12,183 nt of DNA from Clostridiales bacterium (GCA_026416355.1 JAOAFH010000053.1:1-12183), one strand, 5' to 3'; counted from the first letter of the stretch, positions 1 through 9,279 are shown. Numbers and translations are program-made. Notes: generated by a model not told the origin, from the sequence alone.

Positions 1-249
1 GCAAGAAAGAACAGAGATGAACACACTTATGTGGCAAAAGATATTAATGAGTTTAAGGATATTGTTGATAATAAACCAGGATTTATTAAGGCTATGTGGT
101 GTGGAGATAGAGAATGTGAAGACAAGATAAAGGAAGAAACAGGTGCAACATCAAGATGTATGCCATTTGAACAAGAACACCTAAGTGACACTTGTGTTTG
201 TTGTGGAAAACCAGCTAAGCACATGGTTTACTGGGGAAGAGCATATTAA
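1..249 (+). CDS. proS: Prolyl-tRNA synthetase, C-terminal fragment (5' end outside window)
   Basis: This is the last 82 residues of a class II prolyl-tRNA synthetase, which charges tRNA-Pro with proline in the cytoplasm. The reading frame is open from base 1, so the gene enters from outside; an internal GTG at 31 is not the start. The fragment matches the zinc-binding C-terminal domain of the archaeal/eukaryotic-like ProRS type, which some bacteria including clostridia carry. It has a Cys-x4-Cys pair (CGDREC) followed by a CVCC cluster, as in the four-cysteine zinc site of that family. It ends in the motif WGRAY, and the terminal Tyr with its free carboxylate is a family hallmark. The stop codon runs directly into a terminator hairpin. 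The family call is firm; the rest of the enzyme cannot be judged here. Confidence 0.93.
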   Translation, partial: ARKNRDEHTYVAKDINEFKDIVDNKPGFIKAMWCGDRECEDKIKEETGATSRCMPFEQEHLSDTCVCCGKPAKHMVYWGRAY

Positions 250-274
250 AAAAGTGCCATTAAGGCACTTTTTT
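248..274. terminator. Bidirectional intrinsic terminator between proS and the asparaginase gene
   Basis: A perfect 11-bp inverted repeat (AAAAAAGTGCC at 248-258, GGCACTTTTTT at 264-274) encloses a 5-nt loop. It gives a G/C-containing stem with a T run on either strand. It lies between two converging genes and overlaps the stop codons of both: TAA 247-249 on + and TAA 275-273 on -. It should therefore end transcription from both sides. Confidence 0.88.
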
Positions 275-1259
275 AATTATATAACTCCATCTCAAATATC
301 TTCTTAATTTCACTTAAATCTCTTGTCTTGCTCAGTGCAACAATTAGCTTAATTCTTGCTTTTTGGCCTGGAAGGTTATCTCCAAATATTACCCCAAGGT
401 TTCTAAGTTCGCGTCCACCACCAGGATATCCATAGCTATCTAAAACACGTCCTTCAAAGCATCTAGAAACAACAACAACGGGAATACCAGAATCTATTGC
501 TTTTTTAATTCCAGACACCATATTAGGAGGAACGTTACCTCTACCCATTCCTTCTATTACAAATCCATCTATTCCCTTTTCAATACAATAATCTATTAAA
601 GTGGAATCCATGCCTGTTACGCATTTAATGAGTTGAACATTTGCATTTACCTTATCAATTTCGATGTGTTGTTTTCTAATGCTGTCACGATAGAATATAA
701 CTTTGTTGCTATCAATAATTCCAATAGGACCAAATAATGGAGATTGAAATGCGTTTAAGCTCATTGAATTTCTTTTTGTTACTTCACTTGCACAGAATAG
801 TTCATCATTGAAGCATACAAGTACACCTCTACCCTTTGCTTCTTCTGAAATTGCTGTACAAATAGATGCAGCAAGGTTAGCAGGGCCGTCATATCCAAGT
901 TCTGAACTATTTCTCATGGCACCTGTAACTATAATTGGTTTTTGAGTGTTGATTGTTAAATCTAAAAAGTAAGCAGTTTCCTCAAGTGAGTCCGTACCAT
1001 GTGTAACAACAACACCTGTAATGTCATCTCTATCAATTATTGCTTTAATATATCTTGATAGTTCAAGCATTTTTTCAGGTGTCATATGTGGACCTGGAAG
1101 TTTTGAAAATGTAAAGCTCTCAATAGTGGCAAAGCCTTCTACACCTGTTACCATTGCCATTATTTCCTCAGAGCTTAGACTTGGCACAGCAGCTTGAAGT
1201 TTTGGGTCTACCTTCATTGAAATAGTACCACCATTAAATACAACAGCTACTTTCTTCAT
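273..1259 (-). CDS. ansA: L-asparaginase, cytoplasmic
   Basis: The product (328 residues) should hydrolyse L-asparagine to aspartate and ammonia in the cytoplasm. Both active-site signatures of the bacterial asparaginase/glutaminase family are present: NGGTI near the N-terminus with nucleophile Thr12, and HGTDSLEETAY with Thr89-Asp90. Lys162 in VTKRN completes the Thr-Asp-Lys triad, and GAMR at 113-116 is also conserved. I start at the ATG at 1259 rather than 27 bases upstream because AGGGGG lies 7 nt before it, and translation then opens directly into the first beta strand (MKKVAVVFNGGT). There is no signal peptide, which together with the length near 330 suggests the cytoplasmic AnsA group; the exact paralogue name is inferred. 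The gene follows the phospholipase-like gene by 52 bp on the same strand. A TATAAT (minus strand, 1296-1291) could be its own -10, but no good -35 accompanies it. Confidence 0.9.
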   Translation of the reverse strand: MKKVAVVFNGGTISMKVDPKLQAAVPSLSSEEIMAMVTGVEGFATIESFTFSKLPGPHMTPEKMLELSRYIKAIIDRDDITGVVVTHGTDSLEETAYFLDLTINTQKPIIVTGAMRNSSELGYDGPANLAASICTAISEEAKGRGVLVCFNDELFCASEVTKRNSMSLNAFQSPLFGPIGIIDSNKVIFYRDSIRKQHIEIDKVNANVQLIKCVTGMDSTLIDYCIEKGIDGFVIEGMGRGNVPPNMVSGIKKAIDSGIPVVVVSRCFEGRVLDSYGYPGGGRELRNLGVIFGDNLPGQKARIKLIVALSKTRDLSEIKKIFEMELYN

Positions 1260-1311
1260 AAGTTTACCCCCTATAAGTGTTTTCAATTTTATTATATATC
1301 ATATATATTAT

Positions 1312-1899
1312 TTATGCTACCTTATATTTTAAGTTTTCAAGGAGGTAATTGATAATGAAATAAGTAGATATTGTTGCTATTTCAATTGCATAATAAATAT
1401 CTTTTTCTATAAAATGAGGAGTTGATTTATATACTTGGTGCTTAGTATCGATAAAGTGTTGAAGTTGAAAAAGAGATGAAATTTCAAGAGAAATTGATTT
1501 TTCCATTGATGAGATTATAAATTTATCAATAGATATTTCTTGAAAAACGGTATGGAGTTGTTTTTCGTATTTTAAGTGTAAAAATATAGGGTCAAGATCT
1601 TTATTGTTATGGGCATAACAAAAGTAATCACATAAAAAGTGTGTAATAACTCCAAGATTTGTATAGAATAATTTCAAATCTTTTTCTTGATAAAAATTAA
1701 ATAAAGTAAGGTCTTTAACCATTTGCATTATATAGTCAAATGATTTTTCCTTATAGTGTGGGATAAAAAACAAAGGTATAGAATAATCAGGTTTAACGCA
1801 GCCATTCAAAAAGTGCTGTTCGTAAATATTAATATTAAAGTTCTCCTTTAGGTTAGATATAATAGATGCACCAATCAATCTATGTGTTGAGGATAACAT
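1312..1899 (-). CDS. Zinc-dependent phospholipase C-fold protein, no signal peptide
   Basis: This 195-residue, mostly helical protein resembles the Zn_dep_PLPC family (clostridial alpha-toxin, Bacillus cereus PC-PLC). The metal ligands of that fold can be laid out with similar spacing: His6, Asp38, His48, His87-x3-Asp91, His97 and His108-x3-Glu112. The Asp91 to His97 spacing equals Asp122 to His128 of PC-PLC. The secreted enzymes also use the free amino group of a mature N-terminal Trp, exposed by signal cleavage. Here there is no signal peptide and no such Trp, so the protein is probably cytoplasmic and its substrate is unknown. AGGATG lies about 7 nt before the ATG. The 85 bp between this gene and the upstream terminator hold no convincing promoter, only a direct repeat of AGTTAATT (1929-1936, 1971-1978). 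The family call is good; enzymatic activity is not shown. Confidence 0.75.
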   Translation of the reverse strand: MLSSTHRLIGASIISNLKENFNINIYEQHFLNGCVKPDYSIPLFFIPHYKEKSFDYIMQMVKDLTLFNFYQEKDLKLFYTNLGVITHFLCDYFCYAHNNKDLDPIFLHLKYEKQLHTVFQEISIDKFIISSMEKSISLEISSLFQLQHFIDTKHQVYKSTPHFIEKDIYYAIEIATISTYFIINYLLENLKYKVA

Positions 1900-1984
1900 A
1901 TTTTCACATCCTATTATTTATTTTTCTAAGTTAATTGTAATAGCCTAACACTAAGGAAAGTTTAAGGTATAGTTAATTAAAAGT

Positions 1985-2027
1985 AAAAAGAGAACAAAAG
2001 GTGAACTGCACCTTTTGTTCTCTTTTT
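1985..2027 (-). terminator. Long intrinsic terminator of the DUF11 giant gene
   Basis: A perfect 19-bp inverted repeat (1985-2003 and 2009-2027) encloses a 5-nt loop. It contains GAGAAC and AAAAGGTG and ends in T-rich DNA on both strands. It begins inside the TAA stop (2028-2026) of the DUF11 gene, so that transcript should end before the phospholipase-like gene, which lies downstream on the same strand and then needs its own promoter. Confidence 0.88.
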
Positions 2028-5000
2028 ATCTGGAGCTATTAATTTCTAATATTTTTTCAATAGATACGCCACGGCTACCTGAACCACAATTGTTTATAAC
2101 AACTGTATTAGATTTAACTCCCTCAAATATTTCTGCTGATTCGCTTGAAAGTTTAAATGTTAAACTAGCTTTATTCTCAATTGTTTCCTGAGTACGTCTT
2201 AAAATCTGTACTTTAAATATAAATGTCTTAGACTCATTTACATTTATTGTATTAATATATATATTAACAGTTCCGTCACTATTTTCACCAGTATGAGTTA
2301 CAATTCCATCGGCATAGATAACCTCAATAAACTTTAAAGAATTCTTTAATATATCCTTTACGTTAACTTCATATATTGGGTAAGGCCCACTATTTGTGAT
2401 AACAAGTCTATATTCAACAAATTGTCCAAGGGAAGTTGTTATGTTTTCAGTTGTAAATTGTCCTTGGGTTGTTTTATTTCTTTGTTCTTTTAGTATATCT
2501 ATATCTGCATCTGTTACATATATATTTCTACACATTTGAATACCAGGACCTATTTCTTCAGGTGTAAGATACCAAACACCATAAGCACAATTTTGCTGGG
2601 TGTCTATTAAAGTAATAGGATTTGGATTTGCAGAGGAAACTAATACATCAAATGCATAGTTATAGTATTCGTCTTCTTCTGCATAGGCATAAGGAATAAC
2701 AGGGAATACAACCTCTTGTGCTTCAACTAAGATTGGTGTTATTGGGTGTCCCATCAAAGTTGCATTTCCCACATAGGTTTGACCTATAGGAAGTATATCT
2801 ATAAATTGCCCATTTATTATGCTTGTTCCTTTTGGTAGTTTAAATGTTACTGTATATCGTATTATGGTTCCTACAACTGTATAATAAATATTTGCCACTT
2901 TACTTATCTCAATATCAGGGAATTTTTGAATAATTTCATTACTATTCTCTTTTGGGTAAGTTATTGGTGTAGTATTGTTTGTGGAGTATATAAAGCTTCC
3001 TTTGTTTTTAGATAATCCACCAGCGGGAATACCACCTACTACCTTAACTCTAAATGCTAGAGATTTTACTGTATTTATAGGTAGTTCATCTATAGTCCAA
3101 ACTATTTTTCGTAATAGAGGCAAGTAGTTAACAGTTCCTAAAGGGGTATCATAATATCCTGTATATTCTAGGTAAGGAGAAATGATATCTTCAACTATTA
3201 TATTATAGGCAGTTGATGAACCAAAGTTATGAACTGTTAATGTAAACTCTAGAATGTCATCTGCTACAACAGAAATTGTTTCTGTTGTATATCCACTTTC
3301 TTGGGTTATATTTCTTTGTGTTTTTGCAATAAATACATATGGTCTTGTTATTTCAACATCTACATGTTTTTCAATTTCCGGGCTAAGTATACCTTCATTA
3401 TCTATTTCACTTTTTACTTTAACAATGTTTCTTTGAGTTTCTATATAAGGCTCTGAGTTGTTTCCATCTAGTACCCTTGCAAGGAATTTTATTGTTATTT
3501 TCTTCTCTTCTAAAGTTGCATCAACAAGAGGTATTACAAATATTATTTCGCCATTAGAGAAAATTGGAGTTAAGAAGGTTGAGTTAAATTGAGCAGGACC
3601 TAAATAGGTTTGTTTTAAAGGTAAAGTGTCTTTTACAGTTATATTTTTAGCTATGGTTCCAAAAGGAACTGTTATATCTATAAAATAAGTTATAACATCT
3701 CCAACTTTAAAGCTGTCACTTGAAGCATATTTTAAAACAGAAAGCGTACCTAAAACAGCATAAACAGTATTTGAAATCTTTGGGCCATAAACAGAAAGTG
3801 GAGTAGTACCTTGTATACTATAATTTGCATCAAATTTATTTGGAATTCTTTGCCCTGTAAAACCACCTGAATTAACAGTTAGTGCAATAACTGCTTTGTA
3901 TTCAGTATTGGCTGGGATTGAAGGTATAGTCCAAATTAAATTTCCTGAAGCAACAGTTAATGTTCCTGTGTCTATCGAAATTATTTCACTAAATGATAAT
4001 AGAGAATCAATTGTTTCGGTTGCAGTAACATTGACAAGTGTATAGCTATTTGGGTTATTAACCTTTAGTTCATAATATACTAAATCCCCAACGTTAACCA
4101 TTATATCATTTGTAGTAAATGGACTAAGAGGTGATGTGGTTACATTCTTTTGGAATTTTGTTAGTATTAAGTTTGCATTTGATACATAAATAGTAGAGTT
4201 TGCAGTTTGTTGTGGACCACTTGGACCTTCTGTAGTATATTTCCAATCAAGTGTAACATTATTTATTTGTTCTTGTTGAGGAGGAGATGTTATGCTGTTT
4301 ATAGTTGCTTTAAATTTGTATTCTATATTAACTTCTGCTATTGTAGCATCTATTTCAGTTTCAACAGGGAATGTTAAAGTGGCAGCGCCAAGATTTATAC
4401 CATTTTTAGTCAAAGTAAATGGAACATAGCTTTGTTCTATTGGTAATATATCGTTTATAGTAACATCATATACCTTTACTCCAAGGGGGACAGATACATT
4501 TATTGTATATTCAATTACTTCTCCCACAAGTGCAGCTAATTTATTAACTGATTTTTTGATTTTAGGGTAGGCATAGTTAAATGCTACTATATTTGATTTG
4601 ACAGGTCCTAAAGTAACTGGATTAACATTATTAGTATCATATATACTTTCTCCAAAGTTTTCAACAGCTTCACCAGGCGTAGGAATAGAATTTACTGTGC
4701 AGGAGAATATAAGTGTTTTGATCTCTCCAATGGTTAAGTTAGATTCAGTCCAAGTAACTGTACCGTCTGGTGTAGGTGGTGATGGGTGAGTTACACTACC
4801 AGTTGGTGCAGGTGGAACAACTGAAGAAAATGTTAGATAGTTAGATAGGGTATCTGTTGTTACGATGTTAAATGCATCTGAAAGTCCATCATTTAATATA
4901 GTTAGCTTATAGTGTATTTCATCACCGGATTCAACATCAAGTAGAGGATTCTTAGTAAAGTCTCCTCCTTTTGTTACGTTCTTTTGCCATTTTTCAATCT

Positions 5001-7098
5001 TTATATGAGGACTTCTAACATCTACATCAACAAAGTTTGAAATAATAGGTGCTGTTGAGCCACCTTCAGTTAGATTCCATTTTATTGATACATTGTTTCT
5101 TTGCATTTCTGTATAGGGTGAAATTGTTTTACCTTCTCTAACAATAGTTTTAAAAGTGTATATAAGTGTTGTTGGACCTAAAATTGGTGCTGTTTCTTGA
5201 TAGGTTATTGTGTTTCCTACAACTGTTGGAGTTACAGGGAGAGTGTTTCTCTTAAAACTACCTAATACATATTCTTGCTTTGTTGGGAAAACATCTGTAA
5301 GTGTTAAATTGAATGCTGCGATATTTTCGGGTATAGGAATGGTTATAGTATAGGTTATTTCATCTCCTATTTTTGCAGGATTAGGGTAGGCTTCTTTGGT
5401 TATTGTTAGTGCTGGTACATTAAGTCTTGTGATATTGGAGTCTGCATTATAGGTTATAGGGTTTACATCATTTGAATCATAGGTTGAGGTTGTTTTGTTT
5501 GTTATTGAATTTGATGCTGTAATTGGGGATTTTATTTTAACAGAAAACTCAAGTGTTGCATTAGAGCCATTGTTTAAAACAGGGATATTCCAATTTACAG
5601 TCTCAGGTGGACCAGCAGAGTAGGATGCTATTCCTGCAGATGAACCTATAATTGAAACAAACTCTAAATTAGAGTCTAATACATCACTAAGGTTTATATT
5701 ATATGCAGGGGATGCACCGTTTGAATTTATAGTTATTTTATAGTAGATTATATCATTTGGATTTGCAATTATTTCATTTTGTGTATAGCTTCCTCCTTGT
5801 GTAAAGTTCTTTTGTTCTTTTACAACTACAATGTTAGGAGTTCTAACGGTAATATTTAAGCTAGATGTTCTGTTTTTGGTTAAAGGTCCCCCTGACAAAA
5901 GTGCCCAATCTATTCTTGATTGATTTTGTTGTGTTTGGGTATATGGCGGAGTATGGTTTACGCTTATTACTCTTGCAATAAACCTGTATTTAATTGTTAT
6001 TGCATTAGGATAGGAGTAAAGGTCTGGTTCTGTTGGGAATGTTATTACTTGACCTACAACAGTTGGTGTTACAGTATTTATTGGCCCTCCATCCTGCTGC
6101 CTTGTTGCAGGTCCTATATAGGTCTGTCCTGTTGGGAGAGTATCCCTTGCCCTTAGAGAATAAACGTAAACTCCATAAGGAATAGTTACTGTCAAGGTGT
6201 ATTCTATATCATCACCTATTTCTGCCTGAAGAAGTGATGCGGTTTTTACTAGTGTTAAGTTTGGAGCTATGAGATTAACAGTATTAGAACTACCATTATA
6301 CTCTACTCCAAAACTATTATTGTTGGTATTGTATATAAATGTTGCTTTGTTTGAAGTTGACGAGTTTGCTGCAAAACCTGGCAGAGTTTCAACTCTAAAG
6401 GTTAAAGTTGCAGATTGACCAAAAGCAAGCTCTGGTATTGTCCAAGTTACTGTTCCTGATGAATAAGAGGGAGTACCTAAAGTAGCATTAAAACTTCCTG
6501 TAACAAAGCTTAAAAGTGAATTTAGTACATCTGTAATAAATGTATTGTATGATGTTTCAAGTCCGTTATTTGTTACGGTAATTCTATATTCTATTACATC
6601 TCCTACATTAAAGCTCAAATCAGTAGTTCTAAATGATCCATTTAAGGTAAAATTTCTTTGTTCTTTAGTTGCAATAATATTAGGAGTTCTTACTACTAAA
6701 TTTTTAGTTGTTATCTCTGGAATAGCAGGGGTTCCTAAGGTATCTATCTGCCATTCAACCTTTGCTGTATCAGGCTGGTTTTCACTAAATGGAGATACAT
6801 GTGCAGCAGAAACAACTCTGACATCAAATGAGTAAAGGAGTTTAACTTCGTTTGTTGTAGCATCAACCATAGGAATAGTTGGGAAAACGACATTTGGTGG
6901 TGTAACTGTTGGAGAAATTGGGTTGCCGTTTAGTGTAGCATTTCCAATATAAATCTGTTCAGGTGTTTTATGGGTATCTGTAACTTTAACATTGTATGCA
7001 ATAGTACCTTTAGGAATAGTGACTTCAAGTAAATAGGTTGCGATATCTCCTATCTTTACATAGGCTGGGCTTATAGTTTTCACTATCTTTAGTCTTTC
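2026..7098 (-). repeat. Six tandem A+B module pairs inside the DUF11 protein
   Basis: Type A modules begin near residues 730, 1001, 1285, 1570, 1842 and 2118. They share K.A.....IGD.I.Y...V.IP.G...Y.....D.LP..Q.Y.G and a later PY.E.Q.N....W segment. Type B modules begin near 863, 1145, 1420, 1698, 1976 and 2255. They share RTPNI...KEQRN.T.GG.FT....V..GD.I.Y.ITV.N.G and then D.L...L.F, followed by NK..F.Y.TNN..P. The order A-B never changes. The modules are clear in protein but well diverged in DNA, so the array is old rather than a recent expansion. Boundaries are read by eye and are approximate. Confidence 0.8.
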
Positions 7099-9279
7099 AG
7101 TTTTTAGCATTGTTGAATCTTCAAACGGGTCTCCAGGGTATTGATATGACATATCCATTTGTGAATAGGGCCTTGTAAGAATAGCTTTATTTATATAAAC
7201 TTGGCCGCTTACAACAGAGTTTGTAACCAAAACATCATAGCTAAATGTTAGGCTATCACCTGGGGCAAGTTTTCTTATTAGCATAGATACATTTTGTCCA
7301 GCAAAAACTGGACTATCGTATAGCCCTGTGCCTGTTACAGAATAGTTTCCGTTATATAAAAGGCCATTTGGAATAACATCAGTTAAATTCATCATAAATG
7401 CATCGGTTGTGAGGTTATCTAAAGTTTGAGTGTTTTTAATTGTAATAGTATAGGTGTAGACTTCTCCAGCTTTAATTGCATTTATATTAGGACCTGTAAC
7501 AGATTTATCAAATTCAATATTTGGGGTTCCAAATTTTATTTCAACTTGGTCTCTATCACTATAAGATAGTCCTAAACTGTTTCTTCCTGCAAGTTTTGCA
7601 ATGTTATTTTTAACAGCATTAATAGGAATATTTAAAACCGGTACTTTAAATGTTGCAGTCCATAGTGTGTAACTTGGTAAATTTCCTAAACTCCATCTAA
7701 ATCCATTTGGTGAAACAGTAAATGGGGTAAATGGTCCAGGTAAAGTTCCACCATAGATTATAGTTGAAGGTGGCAATGGCCCCATGTTATATGGTACATA
7801 GTCATCTACTTCGATGTTAAGTTGTGTTGAATTTAAATTAAGAGCATTATATTCTATATAAAATTCTACTAAATCTCCAGGAGATGCAACAGAGTATGGT
7901 TTGGGTGTACCGTCTTTATAGTAATATCCAAGTATTTGTTTATCGATAGAAGGCTTTTTTATGAAAGAGGTAACTGAAGAACTATCAGGTGTTTGCCATA
8001 GCGCATTTGAATTTATTCCATTTACATTTGACTTGTTGGTTAAACTATCATTTGATGCAACAGGGCTACTGTCTACATAGTTTGATTTGGTTAGTGTTTG
8101 GAATGTTATTATGCCTGTTGTACCTGTTATTAAAGTTCCTAAGTTCCAAGTAAGTGTAGTTGTTCCATTTGGATTTAAAGTTATAGATGAAGGAGAAGGG
8201 CTTGCAGAACCTAAAACATATTCCATTCCATCAGGAATTATATCTACAACTACAACATCATTTACGTTGTCATATTGGTTTACTTTATAATTAAGTTTAT
8301 AATTTGTAATAATTCCTACATCTGTAATAGATAAACCTATAATAGATTTATCTATGGTTATATCCTTTGCAACAGTAGTTAGGGTTGCAGTTACAGGACC
8401 GGATAAGCCATCAAGTATTGCAATATTTGATAGTGGTGTGTCATGTGGTATTTTTTGACCAGAGTTTTCAGTACAGCCTATGGTATATCTATCCCATATT
8501 GCCACATCAAAATTTATTGTATTTATACTTCCAGCAGAAAGTGTTTTATTTCCCCAGTTTATTATTGTATAGTTTTTGCAGTTTGGAGAAGGTGAAGGTG
8601 TTGTAACTGTTGGGTTTAAAAAGCTTGATGAATTAGGTCCTATTGCAGTAATGTTATTTAAATATCTAATTCCATTTGGTAGGTTATCAATCAATGTTAT
8701 ATTAGAGGATTCACGTGTATTGTTATCAAGTATTAATGTGTAGGTAAATTGCCATAGTGGACTAGGTGTTGGAACAAGTCCTGCACCCTTTGGCATTTTA
8801 CCAGGACCGTTTTTAGTTAAATTATATCTCAAAGGAATTATATTATTTGAGACATTTTTTATAATTTCAACATTACCTGGGTCATCGTTTCCTCTAGGGA
8901 GTGTATCAACCTTTGCAGTTAGGTTTAAATTTGAAACTGGTATATCAAAAGGAACAGGAAGGGATGTGTTTCTAAAGTATTCATCTGATTTTAATTCAAT
9001 AGATACGATGTAGTTTAGCTCATTAGGAGCAAGGTCTTTAACATTAACCCACTTTACGGTGGTTGTACCATCTAAATTAGTTATAACTTCTGTAGGAGAT
9101 ATGCTACTTGACTGAAATGAAAATCCGTCTGGTATAGTAAGTTCAAAGTATAGGTTATATCCTCTATCCACAAGGCTAGTATTTGAAAAAGTAAGGTTTA
9201 AAGAAGAAGTTTTACCTAGTACAATTTTTAAAGGTTGTGGTGACTGATTTACTACAAATTCTGATGGAGATAATGCCAT
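2026..9279 (-). CDS. Giant DUF11-repeat protein (2417 aa), no export or anchor signal seen
   Basis: This is a very long chain of beta-rich modules of the DUF11 / B_ant_repeat type, each with the pattern K...GD.I.Y.ITV.N.G....N....D.LP..L.F. Five looser modules start near residues 1, 134, 310, 443 and 585. Six A+B pairs of about 280 residues follow from about residue 730 to the end. DUF11 modules are usual in large surface or cell-envelope proteins of Gram-positives and archaea. Unusually, the N-terminus (MALSPSEFVVNQSP) is not a signal peptide, no transmembrane segment is visible, and the C-terminus (ILEINSSR) carries neither LPxTG nor a charged anchor tail. I chose the ATG at 9279 because GGAGG sits 6 nt upstream; the frame remains open to 9321 with no better signal. 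Only six Cys are present, one at 2398 near the end. Function is unknown: an adhesin, S-layer-like, spore-surface or internal structural protein are all possible. Confidence 0.88.
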   Translation of the reverse strand: MALSPSEFVVNQSPQPLKIVLGKTSSLNLTFSNTSLVDRGYNLYFELTIPDGFSFQSSSISPTEVITNLDGTTTVKWVNVKDLAPNELNYIVSIELKSDEYFRNTSLPVPFDIPVSNLNLTAKVDTLPRGNDDPGNVEIIKNVSNNIIPLRYNLTKNGPGKMPKGAGLVPTPSPLWQFTYTLILDNNTRESSNITLIDNLPNGIRYLNNITAIGPNSSSFLNPTVTTPSPSPNCKNYTIINWGNKTLSAGSINTINFDVAIWDRYTIGCTENSGQKIPHDTPLSNIAILDGLSGPVTATLTTVAKDITIDKSIIGLSITDVGIITNYKLNYKVNQYDNVNDVVVVDIIPDGMEYVLGSASPSPSSITLNPNGTTTLTWNLGTLITGTTGIITFQTLTKSNYVDSSPVASNDSLTNKSNVNGINSNALWQTPDSSSVTSFIKKPSIDKQILGYYYKDGTPKPYSVASPGDLVEFYIEYNALNLNSTQLNIEVDDYVPYNMGPLPPSTIIYGGTLPGPFTPFTVSPNGFRWSLGNLPSYTLWTATFKVPVLNIPINAVKNNIAKLAGRNSLGLSYSDRDQVEIKFGTPNIEFDKSVTGPNINAIKAGEVYTYTITIKNTQTLDNLTTDAFMMNLTDVIPNGLLYNGNYSVTGTGLYDSPVFAGQNVSMLIRKLAPGDSLTFSYDVLVTNSVVSGQVYINKAILTRPYSQMDMSYQYPGDPFEDSTMLKTERLKIVKTISPAYVKIGDIATYLLEVTIPKGTIAYNVKVTDTHKTPEQIYIGNATLNGNPISPTVTPPNVVFPTIPMVDATTNEVKLLYSFDVRVVSAAHVSPFSENQPDTAKVEWQIDTLGTPAIPEITTKNLVVRTPNIIATKEQRNFTLNGSFRTTDLSFNVGDVIEYRITVTNNGLETSYNTFITDVLNSLLSFVTGSFNATLGTPSYSSGTVTWTIPELAFGQSATLTFRVETLPGFAANSSTSNKATFIYNTNNNSFGVEYNGSSNTVNLIAPNLTLVKTASLLQAEIGDDIEYTLTVTIPYGVYVYSLRARDTLPTGQTYIGPATRQQDGGPINTVTPTVVGQVITFPTEPDLYSYPNAITIKYRFIARVISVNHTPPYTQTQQNQSRIDWALLSGGPLTKNRTSSLNITVRTPNIVVVKEQKNFTQGGSYTQNEIIANPNDIIYYKITINSNGASPAYNINLSDVLDSNLEFVSIIGSSAGIASYSAGPPETVNWNIPVLNNGSNATLEFSVKIKSPITASNSITNKTTSTYDSNDVNPITYNADSNITRLNVPALTITKEAYPNPAKIGDEITYTITIPIPENIAAFNLTLTDVFPTKQEYVLGSFKRNTLPVTPTVVGNTITYQETAPILGPTTLIYTFKTIVREGKTISPYTEMQRNNVSIKWNLTEGGSTAPIISNFVDVDVRSPHIKIEKWQKNVTKGGDFTKNPLLDVESGDEIHYKLTILNDGLSDAFNIVTTDTLSNYLTFSSVVPPAPTGSVTHPSPPTPDGTVTWTESNLTIGEIKTLIFSCTVNSIPTPGEAVENFGESIYDTNNVNPVTLGPVKSNIVAFNYAYPKIKKSVNKLAALVGEVIEYTINVSVPLGVKVYDVTINDILPIEQSYVPFTLTKNGINLGAATLTFPVETEIDATIAEVNIEYKFKATINSITSPPQQEQINNVTLDWKYTTEGPSGPQQTANSTIYVSNANLILTKFQKNVTTSPLSPFTTNDIMVNVGDLVYYELKVNNPNSYTLVNVTATETIDSLLSFSEIISIDTGTLTVASGNLIWTIPSIPANTEYKAVIALTVNSGGFTGQRIPNKFDANYSIQGTTPLSVYGPKISNTVYAVLGTLSVLKYASSDSFKVGDVITYFIDITVPFGTIAKNITVKDTLPLKQTYLGPAQFNSTFLTPIFSNGEIIFVIPLVDATLEEKKITIKFLARVLDGNNSEPYIETQRNIVKVKSEIDNEGILSPEIEKHVDVEITRPYVFIAKTQRNITQESGYTTETISVVADDILEFTLTVHNFGSSTAYNIIVEDIISPYLEYTGYYDTPLGTVNYLPLLRKIVWTIDELPINTVKSLAFRVKVVGGIPAGGLSKNKGSFIYSTNNTTPITYPKENSNEIIQKFPDIEISKVANIYYTVVGTIIRYTVTFKLPKGTSIINGQFIDILPIGQTYVGNATLMGHPITPILVEAQEVVFPVIPYAYAEEDEYYNYAFDVLVSSANPNPITLIDTQQNCAYGVWYLTPEEIGPGIQMCRNIYVTDADIDILKEQRNKTTQGQFTTENITTSLGQFVEYRLVITNSGPYPIYEVNVKDILKNSLKFIEVIYADGIVTHTGENSDGTVNIYINTINVNESKTFIFKVQILRRTQETIENKASLTFKLSSESAEIFEGVKSNTVVINNCGSGSRGVSIEKILEINSSR

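Noticed and set aside
27..224. Minus-strand open frame opposite proS, and minus-strand frames opposite the C11 gene (10027-10224, 10393-10605)
   Set aside because: Antisense to clear coding sequence, with no family features.
1929..1978. Direct repeat AGTTAATT before the phospholipase-like gene as a regulator site
   Set aside because: Only 8 A/T-rich bases, 42 bp apart, with no promoter to anchor it; not distinguishable from chance.
2026..7098. Periodic repeats as a possible CRISPR array or recent tandem duplication
   Set aside because: The period is about 840 bp, repeats are diverged in DNA and the frame is coding throughout; these are protein modules.
3254..8606. Plus-strand open frames of 60-96 codons inside the DUF11 gene (e.g. 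3254-3436, 6545-6835, 8385-8606)
   Set aside because: They lie antisense to a strongly supported coding frame, lack ribosome sites and show no domain or motif of their own; they are shadows of the repeat gene.
8500..9240. Many N-x-S/T sequons in the N-terminal modules (e.g. NLT, NTS, NVS, NNT, NSS, NYT, NKT)
   Set aside because: The protein is rich in Asn, Ser and Thr, so these are expected by composition, and no oligosaccharyltransferase or glycosylation gene is in the window.
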